Source: Candidatus Accumulibacter aalborgensis (lineage in GTDB: Bacteria; Pseudomonadota; Gammaproteobacteria; Burkholderiales; Rhodocyclaceae). From it: a DNA stretch of 64,000 nt. Below are positions 1-9,746 of this stretch, one piece after another (within the stretch, counting starts at the first letter, position 1; the number at the start of each line of letters is the position of its first letter). The stretch lies in the NCBI RefSeq assembly GCF_900089955.1, contig NZ_FLQX01000001.1, forward strand, positions 86,884 to 150,883, given 5' to 3'. The notes under the pieces were generated by a model, which was given only the letters and a program-made list of their open reading frames with translations, was not told the DNA's origin and did not search any database. The position numbers were made by a program, and so were the translations under genes.

Positions 1-471
1 CGGCGCGCGCACCGTCGCATGCCCGGCGCCGACCGTGGCCTGCCCATAGGTCGCCTGTGCGGCATCGAGGTCTGCTCTTGCCTTGTCCACCGCCGCCTGG
101 CTGACGAAGCCTTGCTGGCGAAGGCTCATGTTGCGCTGATAGGCGGCCTTGGCGTTGACATACTGCGCCGAGGCACCGGCTGCGGCTTCGAGCGCTTCAC
201 GGGCGTCGATCTTCATCAAGAGGTCGCCTTTGCGCACCGCCTGGCCGGCATCCACATGCACCTCGACGACCCGCCCGGAAACCTGCGCCGCCACCGTCGC
301 CTGATTGACCGCTTCGACCAATGCTTCCGCGGGCAGCATCAGATCAACCGGATGGGGCTGGGCGATGATCGTTGGCAGGCCTTGCGCGTGTACCGTCAGC
401 GAAGCGGCCGCAAGCAGGCTGACGAGCAGCGGCTGCCAGCCTGACCAGCGATGTCGAGCCTTGATTCTCAT
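1..471 (-). CDS. RND-type efflux periplasmic adaptor (HlyD/MFP family), N-terminal part, cut by window edge
   Basis: The gene reads leftward off the window; 157 codons are visible. Residues 1-27 look like a signal peptide: Arg/Lys-rich start, hydrophobic LLVSLLAAASL core, cleavage near VHA-QG. A lipoyl-like half-motif follows (GRVVEVHVDAGQAVRKGDLL, about residues 58-78), then an Ala/Gln-rich helical hairpin (EALEAAAGASAQYVNAKAAY) and a RQQGFVSQAAVDKARADL segment typical of adaptor coiled coils. Such adaptors bridge an inner-membrane RND pump and an outer-membrane channel in the periplasm. The ATG at 469-471 is the natural start because the signal peptide begins there. The pump and substrate are outside the window, so specificity cannot be stated. 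Confidence 0.85.
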   Translation of the reverse strand, partial: MRIKARHRWSGWQPLLVSLLAAASLTVHAQGLPTIIAQPHPVDLMLPAEALVEAVNQATVAAQVSGRVVEVHVDAGQAVRKGDLLMKIDAREALEAAAGASAQYVNAKAAYQRNMSLRQQGFVSQAAVDKARADLDAAQATYGQATVGAGHATVRAP

Positions 472-480
472 GCATATAAG

Positions 481-495
481 GATATACTGATATAC
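481..495. promoter_or_regulatory. Direct repeat GATATAC-T-GATATAC just upstream of the adaptor gene
   Basis: Two perfect 7-bp copies of GATATAC (481-487 and 489-495) lie 10-24 bases upstream of the adaptor start, in a short AT-rich island within GC-rich sequence. The position fits a core promoter or a regulator-binding site for the leftward efflux gene. Efflux adaptors are often controlled by a local TetR or MarR repressor. No regulator gene for this locus is visible here, so the function is inferred from position and composition only. Confidence 0.35.
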
Positions 496-545
496 ATGAG
501 AAGACAAGGTCGGCGTATTGACTCTCCTGCTCGGTGTCAGGGCGA

Positions 546-1127
546 TCACCTCAAAACGCCGGGCAGGTCGCCAATCGATGCCAGACGCCGCCAGTCGAAA
601 TGGGGACCCGGATCAGACTTTCGCCCCGGCGACACGTCGCGGTGCCCAACGACCGCGTCGACGGGGTAGTGAGCACTGAGCCGCGCGACCACCGTCAGGA
701 GGCGCGTATATTGCACGTCCTCGAAGGGCAACTCGTCGCAGCCCTCCAGTTCAATCCCGACCGAAAAGTCGTTGCAGCGCTGGCGTCCATGCCAGGAAGA
801 AAGACCTGCATGCCAGGCGCGCTGCCGGCAGGAGACGAACTGGATCAACTCGCCATCGCGCCGAACGAGAAAGTGGGCCGAGACGCGTAGCGCGCTGATC
901 TGACTGAAGTAGGGGTGGGCAGCCGGGTCGAGTCGATTGCTGAACAGTTGTACGATACCGTCACCGCCGAACTGCCCCGGCGGCAAGCTGATCGCGTGGA
1001 CGACGATCAGCGATACCGCCTCGCCCTGCGGACGGTCATCGTGGTTGGGCGATTCGAGACGAAGCGCATCGCCAAGCCAGCCGTCAGGACTGATGCCGGA
1101 CGCGAGGTTGGAAAGCAGCCGGTTCAC
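546..1127 (-). CDS. ampD: 1,6-anhydro-N-acetylmuramyl-L-alanine amidase AmpD
   Basis: This cytoplasmic zinc amidase cleaves the lactyl-L-Ala bond of 1,6-anhydro-muropeptides during cell-wall recycling. The 193-residue length is normal for AmpD. Zinc ligands are visible: His44 in IVVHAISL, His162 in GHRDVSPGRK and Asp172 in SDPGP, with the His-x9-Asp spacing of the family. The NDFSVGIELEG segment and the GPHFDW end are also typical of the amidase_2 fold. The start overlaps the pilR stop by 4 bases (ATGA), so it is probably translated from the pilS-pilR-ampD transcript. No ampG or ampR is nearby. Confidence 0.95.
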   Translation of the reverse strand: MNRLLSNLASGISPDGWLGDALRLESPNHDDRPQGEAVSLIVVHAISLPPGQFGGDGIVQLFSNRLDPAAHPYFSQISALRVSAHFLVRRDGELIQFVSCRQRAWHAGLSSWHGRQRCNDFSVGIELEGCDELPFEDVQYTRLLTVVARLSAHYPVDAVVGHRDVSPGRKSDPGPHFDWRRLASIGDLPGVLR

Positions 1128-2494
1128 TCTTCGATACCGAGGCGTTCGATGCGATAGCGCAGCGAGCGAAAGGTCACGCCGAGCAGCCGCGCAGCGGCGG
1201 TGCGGTTGAACGATGTCTTGGCCAAGGCCTCAAGGATCGCCAGCCTCTCGACACGGTTGATGTAGTCGTCAAGCGTTTCGCCTTCACGGCCGGCGCTGTC
1301 GCTGACCGCCACTTGCGGCGCCAACTGAAGGTCGTCAAGCACCACCGTACCATTGTTGCACAGCGCTGTGGCGCGTTCGAGGATGTTCTCGAGCTCGCGT
1401 ACATTGCCCGGAAAGCTGTACGCCTGCAGCGCCTGCATCGCCGGAGGTCCCAGGCACGGCGGCTGGGCGCCACAGATGCGCAGCAGCAGCGCCTCGACCA
1501 GGGGCGCCACATCTTCCGGGCGCTCGCGCAGCGGTGGCATCTTGAGCTCGATGACGTTCAGGCGGTAATAGAGATCCTGTCGAAACGTGCCGCTATCGAC
1601 GCAGTCCTTGAGCATGCGGTGAGTCGCCGAGATGATGCGCACATCGACGGCTTCTTCGGCCGGACTGCCAACCTTGCGCACCCTCTTTTCCTGGATCGCG
1701 CGCAGGAGCTTGACCTGCATCAGCAGCGGCAGGTCGGCTACCTCGTCGAGGAACAGCGTCCCTCCCCGGGCGGCTTCAAAAAAGCCGCCGCGATCGCTGT
1801 CGGCACCGGTGAACGCGCCCTTGCGATAGCCGAAGAATTCGCTCTCCATGAGGTTTTCGGGAATTGCTCCGCAGTTCACCGGGATGAAGGGCGCCGCGTG
1901 GCGCGCGCTGTGATCGTGGATCAGGCGCGCAGCAAGCTCCTTGCCAGTTCCGGACTCACCGGAGATATAGACCGGAGCCTGGCTACGGGCCAGCTTGTCG
2001 ATCATTTGACGAACGTGCTCGATCGCCGCCGACTCGCCGATCAGTTGCCCGCCAGAGACAAAGTCCTGCCCGCCGTCCACCGTGCCAGCCTGACGCGGAA
2101 GGCTGAGCGCCGACCGGATCAGGCTGCGCAGTTGCTCCAGCGACACCGGCTTGGCCAGATAATCGAAAGCCCCTGCCTTGAGCGCAGCGACCGCGTTCTG
2201 CGCGTTACCGAAGGCGGTGATCACGACCACCGGCGTAGCCCCATAGCGCTCGGCGATCAGCCTTACGATCTCCAGGCCTTCCCCGTCAGGCAAGCGCATG
2301 TCGGTCAGGCACAGTTGATAGTGCTGCTGTTCGAGGAATTGCCGGGCCTCGGCGACGCTTGCCGCACAGTCTGCAGATAGCCCCATACGCGCCATCGTCA
2401 AATCCAGCAGTTCGCGAATATCGGCCTCGTCGTCGACCACCAGCACCCTTGCCAAGTCGCCGCGCGGGCGACGCTCCGCCTTGCCTACCGACAT
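1124..2494 (-). CDS. pilR: Sigma54-dependent response regulator PilR
   Basis: An NtrC-type activator of 456 residues. The receiver domain spans about 15-130, with acidic pocket DDE at 21-23 and phospho-acceptor Asp65 in CLTDMRLPDG. The AAA+ sigma54-interaction domain has Walker A GESGTGKE, the GAFTGA sigma54-contact loop, Walker B GGTLFLDE and an arginine-finger region. The C-terminal Fis-type helix-turn-helix is FNRTAAARLLGVTFRSLRYR. Pairing with pilS upstream (10-base overlap) identifies it as PilR, which activates type IV pilin genes from sigma54 promoters. The ampD gene overlaps downstream. No pilA is in the window, so its main target is elsewhere. Whether it also acts on the MSHA locus cannot be told; I saw no convincing -24/-12 site before mshE. 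Confidence 0.93.
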   Translation of the reverse strand: MSVGKAERRPRGDLARVLVVDDEADIRELLDLTMARMGLSADCAASVAEARQFLEQQHYQLCLTDMRLPDGEGLEIVRLIAERYGATPVVVITAFGNAQNAVAALKAGAFDYLAKPVSLEQLRSLIRSALSLPRQAGTVDGGQDFVSGGQLIGESAAIEHVRQMIDKLARSQAPVYISGESGTGKELAARLIHDHSARHAAPFIPVNCGAIPENLMESEFFGYRKGAFTGADSDRGGFFEAARGGTLFLDEVADLPLLMQVKLLRAIQEKRVRKVGSPAEEAVDVRIISATHRMLKDCVDSGTFRQDLYYRLNVIELKMPPLRERPEDVAPLVEALLLRICGAQPPCLGPPAMQALQAYSFPGNVRELENILERATALCNNGTVVLDDLQLAPQVAVSDSAGREGETLDDYINRVERLAILEALAKTSFNRTAAARLLGVTFRSLRYRIERLGIEE

Positions 2495-4077
2495 CCGACA
2501 GCCCTCCCCAAAAGACGAAAATCCGCGCCCGGACCGACGCTGTCCAAGTCGAGTTGGGCCTCATTCGCGTCACACAACTCGCGCGCAATGTAGAGACCCA
2601 GCCCGGTGCCCCGATGATGGGTGGTGAAGAATGGCTCGAAGATCTGATCGCGGCACTCCTCACTCACACCCTCACCATCGTCGATGACGTGCACCTCCAC
2701 CCAGCCTGCGGCGCGGGCATCACGAACCAGCAGGCGAACGCTGGCCAGCGAACGTCGCGAATGACGCAGCGCATTGCCGACAAGATTCCACAACACCTGA
2801 TCAAAGTGGGAACGGTCGAAACAGAGCTTCGCCAGGCCAGACAATTCCAGGCTGACGACGTCGGCCGGCAGGTGCTCCCTGGCGCAGCATTCGTCGACGA
2901 AAGGAGGCAACACGTCGCGCAGGTCGATCAGCTCGCGATAGGCGCGATCACGGCGCCCCAGTTCGAGAACGTCGCTGACGATACGCTCCAGGCGCTGGGT
3001 GTTGTCCATCAGGATGCGCAGCAGACGCTCATACGTCTCGCCACGCCGCTCTTCGTGCAGCAGTTCGCCGGCATAACTGATGGCCGACAGCGGATTGCGG
3101 ATTTCGTGCGCGATATTGGCAGTGAGACGCCCGAGGGCGGCCAGTTTCATCTGCCGCGCCTGCTCGCGCAACCGCCCCATGTCCTCGAGAAAAGCAAGCA
3201 CGTCACGTTCCGAACTTTCGGTCGGGATGAAGCTGGCCCGCAACTCGAAGCCACTTGCCGGTACCCGCGTCAGGACCGCCGCTTCGCCGAGTCCCCGGCA
3301 CCAATCGAAAAAACCCTGCGCTAGTTCAGGCGAGCAGGTGGCCAACCCGAGGTCGCTTGCCTCGTTGAGACCCAACATCTGCCTGGCGCGCGGGTTGCTC
3401 TGGCGCACCCTGCCGTCACGGCTGAGGACGAGAACACCGTCCTGCATCTCCTCGATCACCCGCTGGCTGATCATCGTCTGGTTGTTCAGATCGACGCCAC
3501 GCTGACGAGCCAGGGCTTCGTTGGCGATCACCCGACGCGCCAGCAGGCGCGCCGACACAGCTACCGCAAAGAAGCCGGCACAGAAGATTCCGGCCTGGAA
3601 GAAGCCAGCCGCATCGAAGTCGTTCTGCAGGGCCCGGTACGACTGCTCAAACAGCACCGCCAGGGTAGCCATCGCGGCATAGAACAACACCAGGCGTCCC
3701 TGTCCGACCAGTCCGGCCCCGGCCAGCGTCACCAGCAACATCGAACCGAGGCCGCTACCCAGCCCACCGCCGGCATGAATCAGAATCGTCATGACCAGTA
3801 CATCAATCAGGACGCTGCTGGTCAACTGCATGCTGGCGTGCTGGCGGTGGCGATACGCGAGAATGACGGCTGCCACGGTGCTCACCAGGTACAGACCGGC
3901 CGGCGCCAGATGCTGCAGACCGCGATCCGGACTGAGAACGGGAAAAGCTGATGGATAGAGCAGCGCTGAGAAGAAAAGCAGAGTGGCCAGTGCGAGGCGA
4001 TAGAGGTTGAAGTAGCGCAGCGACTTCCAGTGCGTCTCGGAAAAACGCTCGACGCCGTCGTTCTCCGTGCGGGCCAT
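2485..4077 (-). CDS. pilS: Sensor histidine kinase PilS
   Basis: An inner-membrane kinase of 530 residues. About six hydrophobic segments lie in residues 25-182 (for example LALATLLFFSALLYPSAF and GLYLVSTVAAVILAY). A PAS-like region follows at about 203-300 (VIEEMQDGVLVLSRDGRVRQ). The HisKA phospho-acceptor is His324 in ANIAHEIRNPLSAISY, and an HATPase_c domain carries NALRHS, DDGEGVS and GTGLGLYIAREL boxes. This is the architecture of PilS, which phosphorylates PilR. The ATG at 4077 follows the upstream PP0621-family gene by 6 bases, so the small gene, pilS, pilR and ampD are probably co-transcribed. Confidence 0.93.
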   Translation of the reverse strand: MARTENDGVERFSETHWKSLRYFNLYRLALATLLFFSALLYPSAFPVLSPDRGLQHLAPAGLYLVSTVAAVILAYRHRQHASMQLTSSVLIDVLVMTILIHAGGGLGSGLGSMLLVTLAGAGLVGQGRLVLFYAAMATLAVLFEQSYRALQNDFDAAGFFQAGIFCAGFFAVAVSARLLARRVIANEALARQRGVDLNNQTMISQRVIEEMQDGVLVLSRDGRVRQSNPRARQMLGLNEASDLGLATCSPELAQGFFDWCRGLGEAAVLTRVPASGFELRASFIPTESSERDVLAFLEDMGRLREQARQMKLAALGRLTANIAHEIRNPLSAISYAGELLHEERRGETYERLLRILMDNTQRLERIVSDVLELGRRDRAYRELIDLRDVLPPFVDECCAREHLPADVVSLELSGLAKLCFDRSHFDQVLWNLVGNALRHSRRSLASVRLLVRDARAAGWVEVHVIDDGEGVSEECRDQIFEPFFTTHHRGTGLGLYIARELCDANEAQLDLDSVGPGADFRLLGRAVGCR

Positions 4078-4083
4078 GGCCGC

Positions 4084-4317
4084 TCAGGCGTCGTCCGAGC
4101 GAGGGTCGCGAAGATGGGCAGCGCAGCAGTAGTAACGCCCATTGGCCAGAATGCTCTCGCTGACCGGCTGATTGACGCCGCAGCGGGCGCACTGCACCAT
4201 GCGCTCGGCTTCGCGCTGAGGCTTCTCGTAGGCAGAACCGCTGCGCAACTTCCGGGAATGGCGCCAGAGCCACCAGACAGCGAAGACCAGGGCGATCAGC
4301 AGTAGGATTTTCGTCAT
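4084..4317 (-). CDS. PP0621-family small membrane protein
   Basis: A 77-residue protein with one N-terminal membrane segment (KILLLIALVFAVWWLWR, residues 3-19) and a C-terminal cytoplasmic zinc-ribbon-like part: CARCG at about 43-47 and YYCCAAH near 62-68, giving CxxC and CC pairs. This matches the small PP0621 family commonly found just before pilS in betaproteobacteria. The function is unknown. The four Cys and one His suggest metal binding, which is an inference. It lies 6 bases upstream of pilS on the same strand. Confidence 0.8.
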   Translation of the reverse strand: MTKILLLIALVFAVWWLWRHSRKLRSGSAYEKPQREAERMVQCARCGVNQPVSESILANGRYYCCAAHLRDPRSDDA

Positions 4318-4457
4318 TGCCAGAGGAATCCTGCGGGACTGTCAAGCATAGCAGAATGTTCCGAGAAGGGATCAGGCGCTGCCCTTCGTTTCGGCAACAG
4401 GTTGTCGATATTGAGGAGGACTTGGCTAAGGACTTGGCGAAAGACTCGGAGCAGAAC

Positions 4458-4486
4458 TGGAGCAAAGCCGCCTGAACTTTGCTCCA
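4458..4486. repeat. 10-bp perfect inverted repeat between tRNA-Pro and the PP0621 gene
   Basis: TGGAGCAAAG (4458-4467) and CTTTGCTCCA (4477-4486) form a perfect 10-bp stem with a 9-base loop. A second IR, AGACAAA (4497-4503) and TTTGTCT (4518-4524), lies next to it. Both are downstream of the leftward tRNA-Pro. Neither is followed by a T-run on either strand, so they are not textbook terminators. They may mark the tRNA 3' trailer or stop transcription with Rho. The rest of 4318-4533 holds no gene I can support. Confidence 0.5.
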
Positions 4487-4532
4487 ACATCCCGCAAGAC
4501 AAATCGTCAGTTTCCGGTTTGTCTCGAAATCA

Positions 4533-4610
<78 letters not shown>

Positions 4611-4622
4611 ACCGAAGCCGCG

Positions 4623-5585
4623 CTAATGAGACCTAGCGACGGCGAAGAGGCATAATTCTAACAAGGAATCCTTGTATTGAGAAGCAGGCACGACATCCAG
4701 TGCAGCAGCAGCGAGTCCTGCCTCGTCGCCGGCTTTCCGTTTGGCATATTCCAGGGCGCCGGTGGCGCGGATTGCTTTCAAGACGAGAGGCAGGTCATCC
4801 CGGCCGCCACTCTCGATCGCGCTGCGCACGCAGGCCGCCGCTTCGGCGCTGCCATTCTGGATGACAAAAATCAGCGGCAGCGTGGGTTTCCCTTCAGCCA
4901 GGTCATCACCCAGGTGTTTGCCGGTCTCAAGCTCGGCCCCCGAGTAATCGAGGACATCGTCGATCAGCTGAAACGCCGTACCCAGGTGGATGCCGTAAGT
5001 CGCCATCGCCTGTTCAACGGCCGGAGTGCCGCCACCGATGATCGCACCCAGTTGCGCGGCGGCCTCGAACAATTTTGCCGTCTTGTAGCGGATGACCTGC
5101 AGGTAGCCCTGCTCATCGACATCGGCGTCATGGCAGTTCATCAATTGCAGCACCTCACCCTCGGCAATGACGTTTGTCGCATCCGCCAGCACCCGCATGA
5201 CGCGCATGTCGCCAACCGCAACCATCATCTGGAAGGCACGCGAATACAGGAAGTCACCGACCAGCACGCTGGCCGAGTTGCCAAACATCGCATTGGCGGT
5301 TTCACGGCCGCGCCGCAGGTCGGAAGCATCGACCACGTCGTCATGGAGCAGCGTGGCCGTATGAATGAACTCGATCACTGCCGCAAGCTCCTGATGATAC
5401 GTGCCGCGGTAGCCCAGCGCGCCAGCCGAGAGCAGGACCAGTGCCGGACGCAATCGTTTGCCGCCGCTCTGGATGATGTACTCGGCGACCTGCCGAACCA
5501 GAGCGACATCGGAATGCAGGCGCTGACGGATTACCGCGTCAACCGCCTTCATGTCAGGCTCGATCAGGTTGTAGAACTGCTCCAT
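4623..5585 (-). CDS. ispB: Octaprenyl/polyprenyl diphosphate synthase
   Basis: This trans-prenyltransferase extends farnesyl diphosphate with isopentenyl diphosphate to make the ubiquinone side chain. The first aspartate-rich motif is LLHDDVVDASDLRRG and the second is LIDDVLDYSG. GGKRLRP near the N-terminus is the IPP-binding signature. About 320 residues is normal. I chose ATG at 5585 (MEQFYNLIEPDMK), which matches the usual family N-terminus; an in-frame GTG at 5609 would add eight residues and has no clear ribosome site. It diverges from rplU, as in many proteobacteria. Confidence 0.93.
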   Translation of the reverse strand: MEQFYNLIEPDMKAVDAVIRQRLHSDVALVRQVAEYIIQSGGKRLRPALVLLSAGALGYRGTYHQELAAVIEFIHTATLLHDDVVDASDLRRGRETANAMFGNSASVLVGDFLYSRAFQMMVAVGDMRVMRVLADATNVIAEGEVLQLMNCHDADVDEQGYLQVIRYKTAKLFEAAAQLGAIIGGGTPAVEQAMATYGIHLGTAFQLIDDVLDYSGAELETGKHLGDDLAEGKPTLPLIFVIQNGSAEAAACVRSAIESGGRDDLPLVLKAIRATGALEYAKRKAGDEAGLAAAALDVVPASQYKDSLLELCLFAVARSH

Positions 5586-5682
5586 TCTCACGACACGGCA
5601 CCTTGGCACAAAACTGCGGAATCTTAGGCGCCGACCTGCCTTGCGTCAAGCAACGCTTGCGTGAAAGAGTGCGCAAATCCCT

Positions 5683-5710
5683 TTGACGAGAAGGAAAACA
5701 TACGTATAAT
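5683..5710 (+). promoter_or_regulatory. Sigma70 promoter for rplU-rpmA
   Basis: TTGACG (5683-5688) and a perfect TATAAT (5705-5710) are separated by 16 bp, close to the housekeeping consensus. The -10 ends 44 bases before the rplU start codon. This fits strong constitutive expression of the ribosomal protein genes. Confidence 0.85.
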
Positions 5711-5754
5711 GCGCGGTTCTTCGCTTCATTTTGTCTAGTTTTTTGGAGTCCAAC

Positions 5755-6090
5755 ATGTACGCGGTCATAAAAACCGGGGGCAAGCAGTATCGCGTTGTCA
5801 GCGGCGAAAAATTGAAAATAGAACAGATACCGGCAGAAGTTGGCGCAGAAATCACCCTTGACCAGATCCTCATGGTCGGCGAAGGCGAGACCGTTACGGT
5901 CGGTACGCCGATCATCGCCGGTGCCACGGTCAGGGCGACTGTGCTTTCACAAGGCCGTCACGACAAGGTTCGGATTTTCAAGATGCGTCGCCGCAAACAC
6001 TACCAAAAGCATCAGGGGCATCGCCAGAATTACACCGAAATCCGGGTTGATGTGATTGCCGGCGGCGCGGCGCTGGTTCCTTCAGCCTGA
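5755..6090 (+). CDS. rplU: 50S ribosomal protein L21
   Basis: A large-subunit protein that binds 23S rRNA. The start [14 protein letters not shown] and the core [21 protein letters not shown] are diagnostic of L21. I chose ATG at 5755 because TTTTGGAG lies just upstream and the family begins here; an upstream in-frame ATG at 5731 would add eight unrelated residues. At 111 residues it is slightly longer than the usual ~103, with a short C-terminal Ala/Val tail. rpmA follows after 19 bases. Confidence 0.97.
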   Translation: MYAVIKTGGKQYRVVSGEKLKIEQIPAEVGAEITLDQILMVGEGETVTVGTPIIAGATVRATVLSQGRHDKVRIFKMRRRKHYQKHQGHRQNYTEIRVDVIAGGAALVPSA

Positions 6091-6109
6091 TTTGACAGGA
6101 GTCTGACTC

Positions 6110-6373
6110 ATGGCACACAAGAAAGCGGGCGGCAGCGTACGTAATGGCCGCGACTCGGAAGCAAAGCGTCTGGGCGTCAAGCGCTATGGTGGTCAACTGG
6201 TTCGCGCCGGCAACATCATCATTCGCCAGCGTGGCACGGCCTATCATCCAGGCGAGAACATGGGCATCGGCAAGGATCACACGCTTTTCGCGCTGATCGA
6301 CGGCCATGTCCAGTTCGCGATCAAGGGTGCGTTGCGCCGTCGTACGGTCAGCATCGTTCCTGCTGCCGTCTGA
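6110..6373 (+). CDS. rpmA: 50S ribosomal protein L27
   Basis: The 87-residue protein begins [20 protein letters not shown], the typical L27 N-terminal tail that reaches toward the peptidyl-transferase centre, and continues with the conserved [20 protein letters not shown] block. The ribosome site CAGGAG lies before the ATG. It is co-transcribed with rplU; a strong terminator follows. Confidence 0.97.
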   Translation: MAHKKAGGSVRNGRDSEAKRLGVKRYGGQLVRAGNIIIRQRGTAYHPGENMGIGKDHTLFALIDGHVQFAIKGALRRRTVSIVPAAV

Positions 6374-6416
6374 AGCCCTGTACGCAGGCTGCCTCACGGC
6401 AGCCTGTCCTGGACAA

Positions 6417-7615
<1,199 letters not shown>

Positions 7616-7617
7616 GC

Positions 7618-8736
7618 ATGGCCATTACCCGCATCGCCTCAGCGCGCCGACTGGTCATCAAGGTCGGTTCCGCCCTGGTCACCAACAACGGCGAAGGCCT
7701 TGACCTCGCTGCCATCGACGAGTGGGCGCGACAGATCGCCGAGCTGCGACAGTCGGGGAGACAAGTCATTCTGGTCTCCTCGGGCGCCATTGCCTGCGGA
7801 ATGCAGCGTCTTGGCTGGCGGAAACGTCCGCGCGCGGTGCACCAACTGCAGGCCGCAGCGGCGGTCGGCCAGATGGGTCTGGTGCAAGCTTATGAAAGCG
7901 CCTTTGCCCGCTACGCGCTGCACACCGCGCAAATCCTGCTCACCCATGACGACCTCGCCGACCGCAAGCGCTACCTCAATGCACGCTCGACGCTGAGCAC
8001 TCTCCTCCAGTTGGGCGTCGTGCCGATCATCAATGAGAACGACACCGTGGTCACCGATGAAATCAAGTTCGGTGACAATGACACACTCGGTGCGCTGGTA
8101 GCCAACCTTGTCGAAGCTGATTGCCTGATCATTCTCACCGATCAGGACGGCCTGTTCACGGCCGATCCGCGCAGGGACACGGCAGCGACCCTGATCGCCG
8201 AAGCGCGTGCCGGGCTCCCGGCTCTGGAAGCCATGGCTGGTGGCGCCGGAACGCAGTTCGGCAAGGGCGGCATGATCACCAAGGTCATCGCCGCCAAGCG
8301 CGCTGCGCGCAGTGGAGCACACACAGCCATCGCCAGCGGCCGCGAACCGGACGTCCTCTTGCGCCTGGCCCGGGGAGATATGCTGGGCACGCTGCTGGTG
8401 TCGGAAACACCGGCGCTCACCGCGCGCAAGCAATGGCTCGCCGACCACCTGCAGCTCAACGGCCGCTTGACTCTCGACAAGGGAGCAATCCAGGCACTGC
8501 AGGAGGGAAAGAGCCTCCTGGCGATCGGGGTTCTTGCCGTGCAGGGCGAGTTCGAACGTGGCGCTGCAGTCGCCTGCGTCTGCGGCAACGGTCAGGAGGT
8601 TGCCCGCGGCCTGATCAATTATGGCAGCAGCGATTCACGGCGCATTGCGCGCCGTGCCAGCCAGGACATAGAAGACATCCTCGGCTACATCGACGAGCCG
8701 GAAATCATCCACCGCGACAACCTGATTCTCACCTAG
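7618..8736 (+). CDS. proB: Glutamate 5-kinase
   Basis: It phosphorylates L-glutamate with ATP in the first committed step of proline synthesis. The amino-acid-kinase domain (about 1-260) has [40 protein letters not shown] and [17 protein letters not shown] domain forms the C-terminal third ([20 protein letters not shown] to NYGSSD). At 372 residues it is full length. It starts 2 bases after obgE and is probably translationally coupled. proA is not adjacent. Confidence 0.96.
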   Translation: MAITRIASARRLVIKVGSALVTNNGEGLDLAAIDEWARQIAELRQSGRQVILVSSGAIACGMQRLGWRKRPRAVHQLQAAAAVGQMGLVQAYESAFARYALHTAQILLTHDDLADRKRYLNARSTLSTLLQLGVVPIINENDTVVTDEIKFGDNDTLGALVANLVEADCLIILTDQDGLFTADPRRDTAATLIAEARAGLPALEAMAGGAGTQFGKGGMITKVIAAKRAARSGAHTAIASGREPDVLLRLARGDMLGTLLVSETPALTARKQWLADHLQLNGRLTLDKGAIQALQEGKSLLAIGVLAVQGEFERGAAVACVCGNGQEVARGLINYGSSDSRRIARRASQDIEDILGYIDEPEIIHRDNLILT

Positions 8737-8758
8737 CGGTCATCGGGTTGCGACGTGT

Positions 8759-9490
8759 TCAGTGCGGCGATTCGGCCAGCTTCTGATAGACGAAAGCCGT
8801 CAAGGCGATAGCCACGTCATTGGCCAGACCGGCAAACTGAAGACCATGCAGGAATTCGCCGTACTCGTCCTGCGACACTGAGCGGATAGCCGCATCAATT
8901 GAGGTCACGAACTCGATCTCCCTGATGTCAAAACGAAACTTGAGCGACAGAAGGTCGCCACTGCTGCCCAGCCGTGTTTTGGCCGACAATAAAGCGCCAC
9001 TGACACTGAGGTTGGTCAACAGGCCTGCAGCGGTAACCGTCCTCATATCCTCCTGCATGACCACAGCGCAGATGATCCTGACGGGGACCCGCTCTCCCGC
9101 ACGGACCACCAGACCTCGCACCTGCGACGGATAGCTGAGGTGCATGTGGGGGAAAGGGATGCTTGATGATTTCAGAACGTTGGCCGTAAAGGCATAGGCG
9201 TTCCTGCCGGCGAAGAAGCGAACGACGAATGCCTGGCCTTCGCGCACGTAACACAGGCGTCCTTCGGCTTCTGGAATGGTCACCAGAACGCTCCTGCCTT
9301 TCAGATAACCCACCAGTTTGACGTAGTACCGGGCTTCCGCCTGCTCGATCTGTGTCTGGATCTGGAACGAGTCGCCGATGGCCAGCTTGATCTCGTCAAG
9401 CGGCACAACGCGCTCGCTGGTCGGTTCCGGAATGCCCAGCTTGCCGGCATCACGTTCACCAGCCTTCGAATGATGAGGCGTTTGCTTCAC
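8759..9490 (-). CDS. PilZ-domain c-di-GMP receptor, flagellar-brake (YcgR-like) architecture
   Basis: A 243-residue cytoplasmic protein. Residues about 30-120 resemble the YcgR N-terminal domain (IGDSFQIQTQIEQAEARYYVKLVGY). The C-terminal PilZ domain has the RxxxR motif as RVPVR and the NxSxxG motif as NLSVSG, the two c-di-GMP-binding elements. YcgR-type proteins slow flagellar motors or tune surface behaviour when c-di-GMP is high. It lies convergent to proB and divergent from the MSHA operon whose ATPase also carries a c-di-GMP-binding domain. A link between the two is inferred from this proximity. Confidence 0.85.
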   Translation of the reverse strand: MKQTPHHSKAGERDAGKLGIPEPTSERVVPLDEIKLAIGDSFQIQTQIEQAEARYYVKLVGYLKGRSVLVTIPEAEGRLCYVREGQAFVVRFFAGRNAYAFTANVLKSSSIPFPHMHLSYPSQVRGLVVRAGERVPVRIICAVVMQEDMRTVTAAGLLTNLSVSGALLSAKTRLGSSGDLLSLKFRFDIREIEFVTSIDAAIRSVSQDEYGEFLHGLQFAGLANDVAIALTAFVYQKLAESPH

Positions 9491-9685
9491 CTGTGTACTC
9501 CCTGCATGGTCGCTTTGCCGTTAATGCATCATGCGGCGACAGCCTCTCCAGGACGAAACCCTGTTGTCCGAGAAAGCCCCGGCTACGCCGGTAAACCGCC
9601 CATTTCACAGGCCCGCCGATCTCCGTGTCGCCCGTATGAACTCCGATGATAGCAGCTAGGTCGAAGCGGGATACCAGAAATTCTT

Positions 9686-9712
9686 TCCGGCGATCAGATA
9701 GAATCCGGCGAT
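9686..9712. promoter_or_regulatory. Direct repeat TCCGGCGAT x2 in the PilZ-mshE intergenic region
   Basis: TCCGGCGAT occurs at 9686-9694 and again at 9704-9712, 18 bp apart start to start (about two helical turns), 35-60 bases upstream of mshE. A TAGAAT lies between the copies and could serve as a -10 element. Two-turn spacing would suit a dimeric regulator at the MSHA operon promoter. This is inference from position; the remaining sequence of 9491-9746 shows no gene. Confidence 0.3.
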
Positions 9713-9746
9713 TAGCGTAACTGCCCTCAGGGCGACGGGAGCTTGT

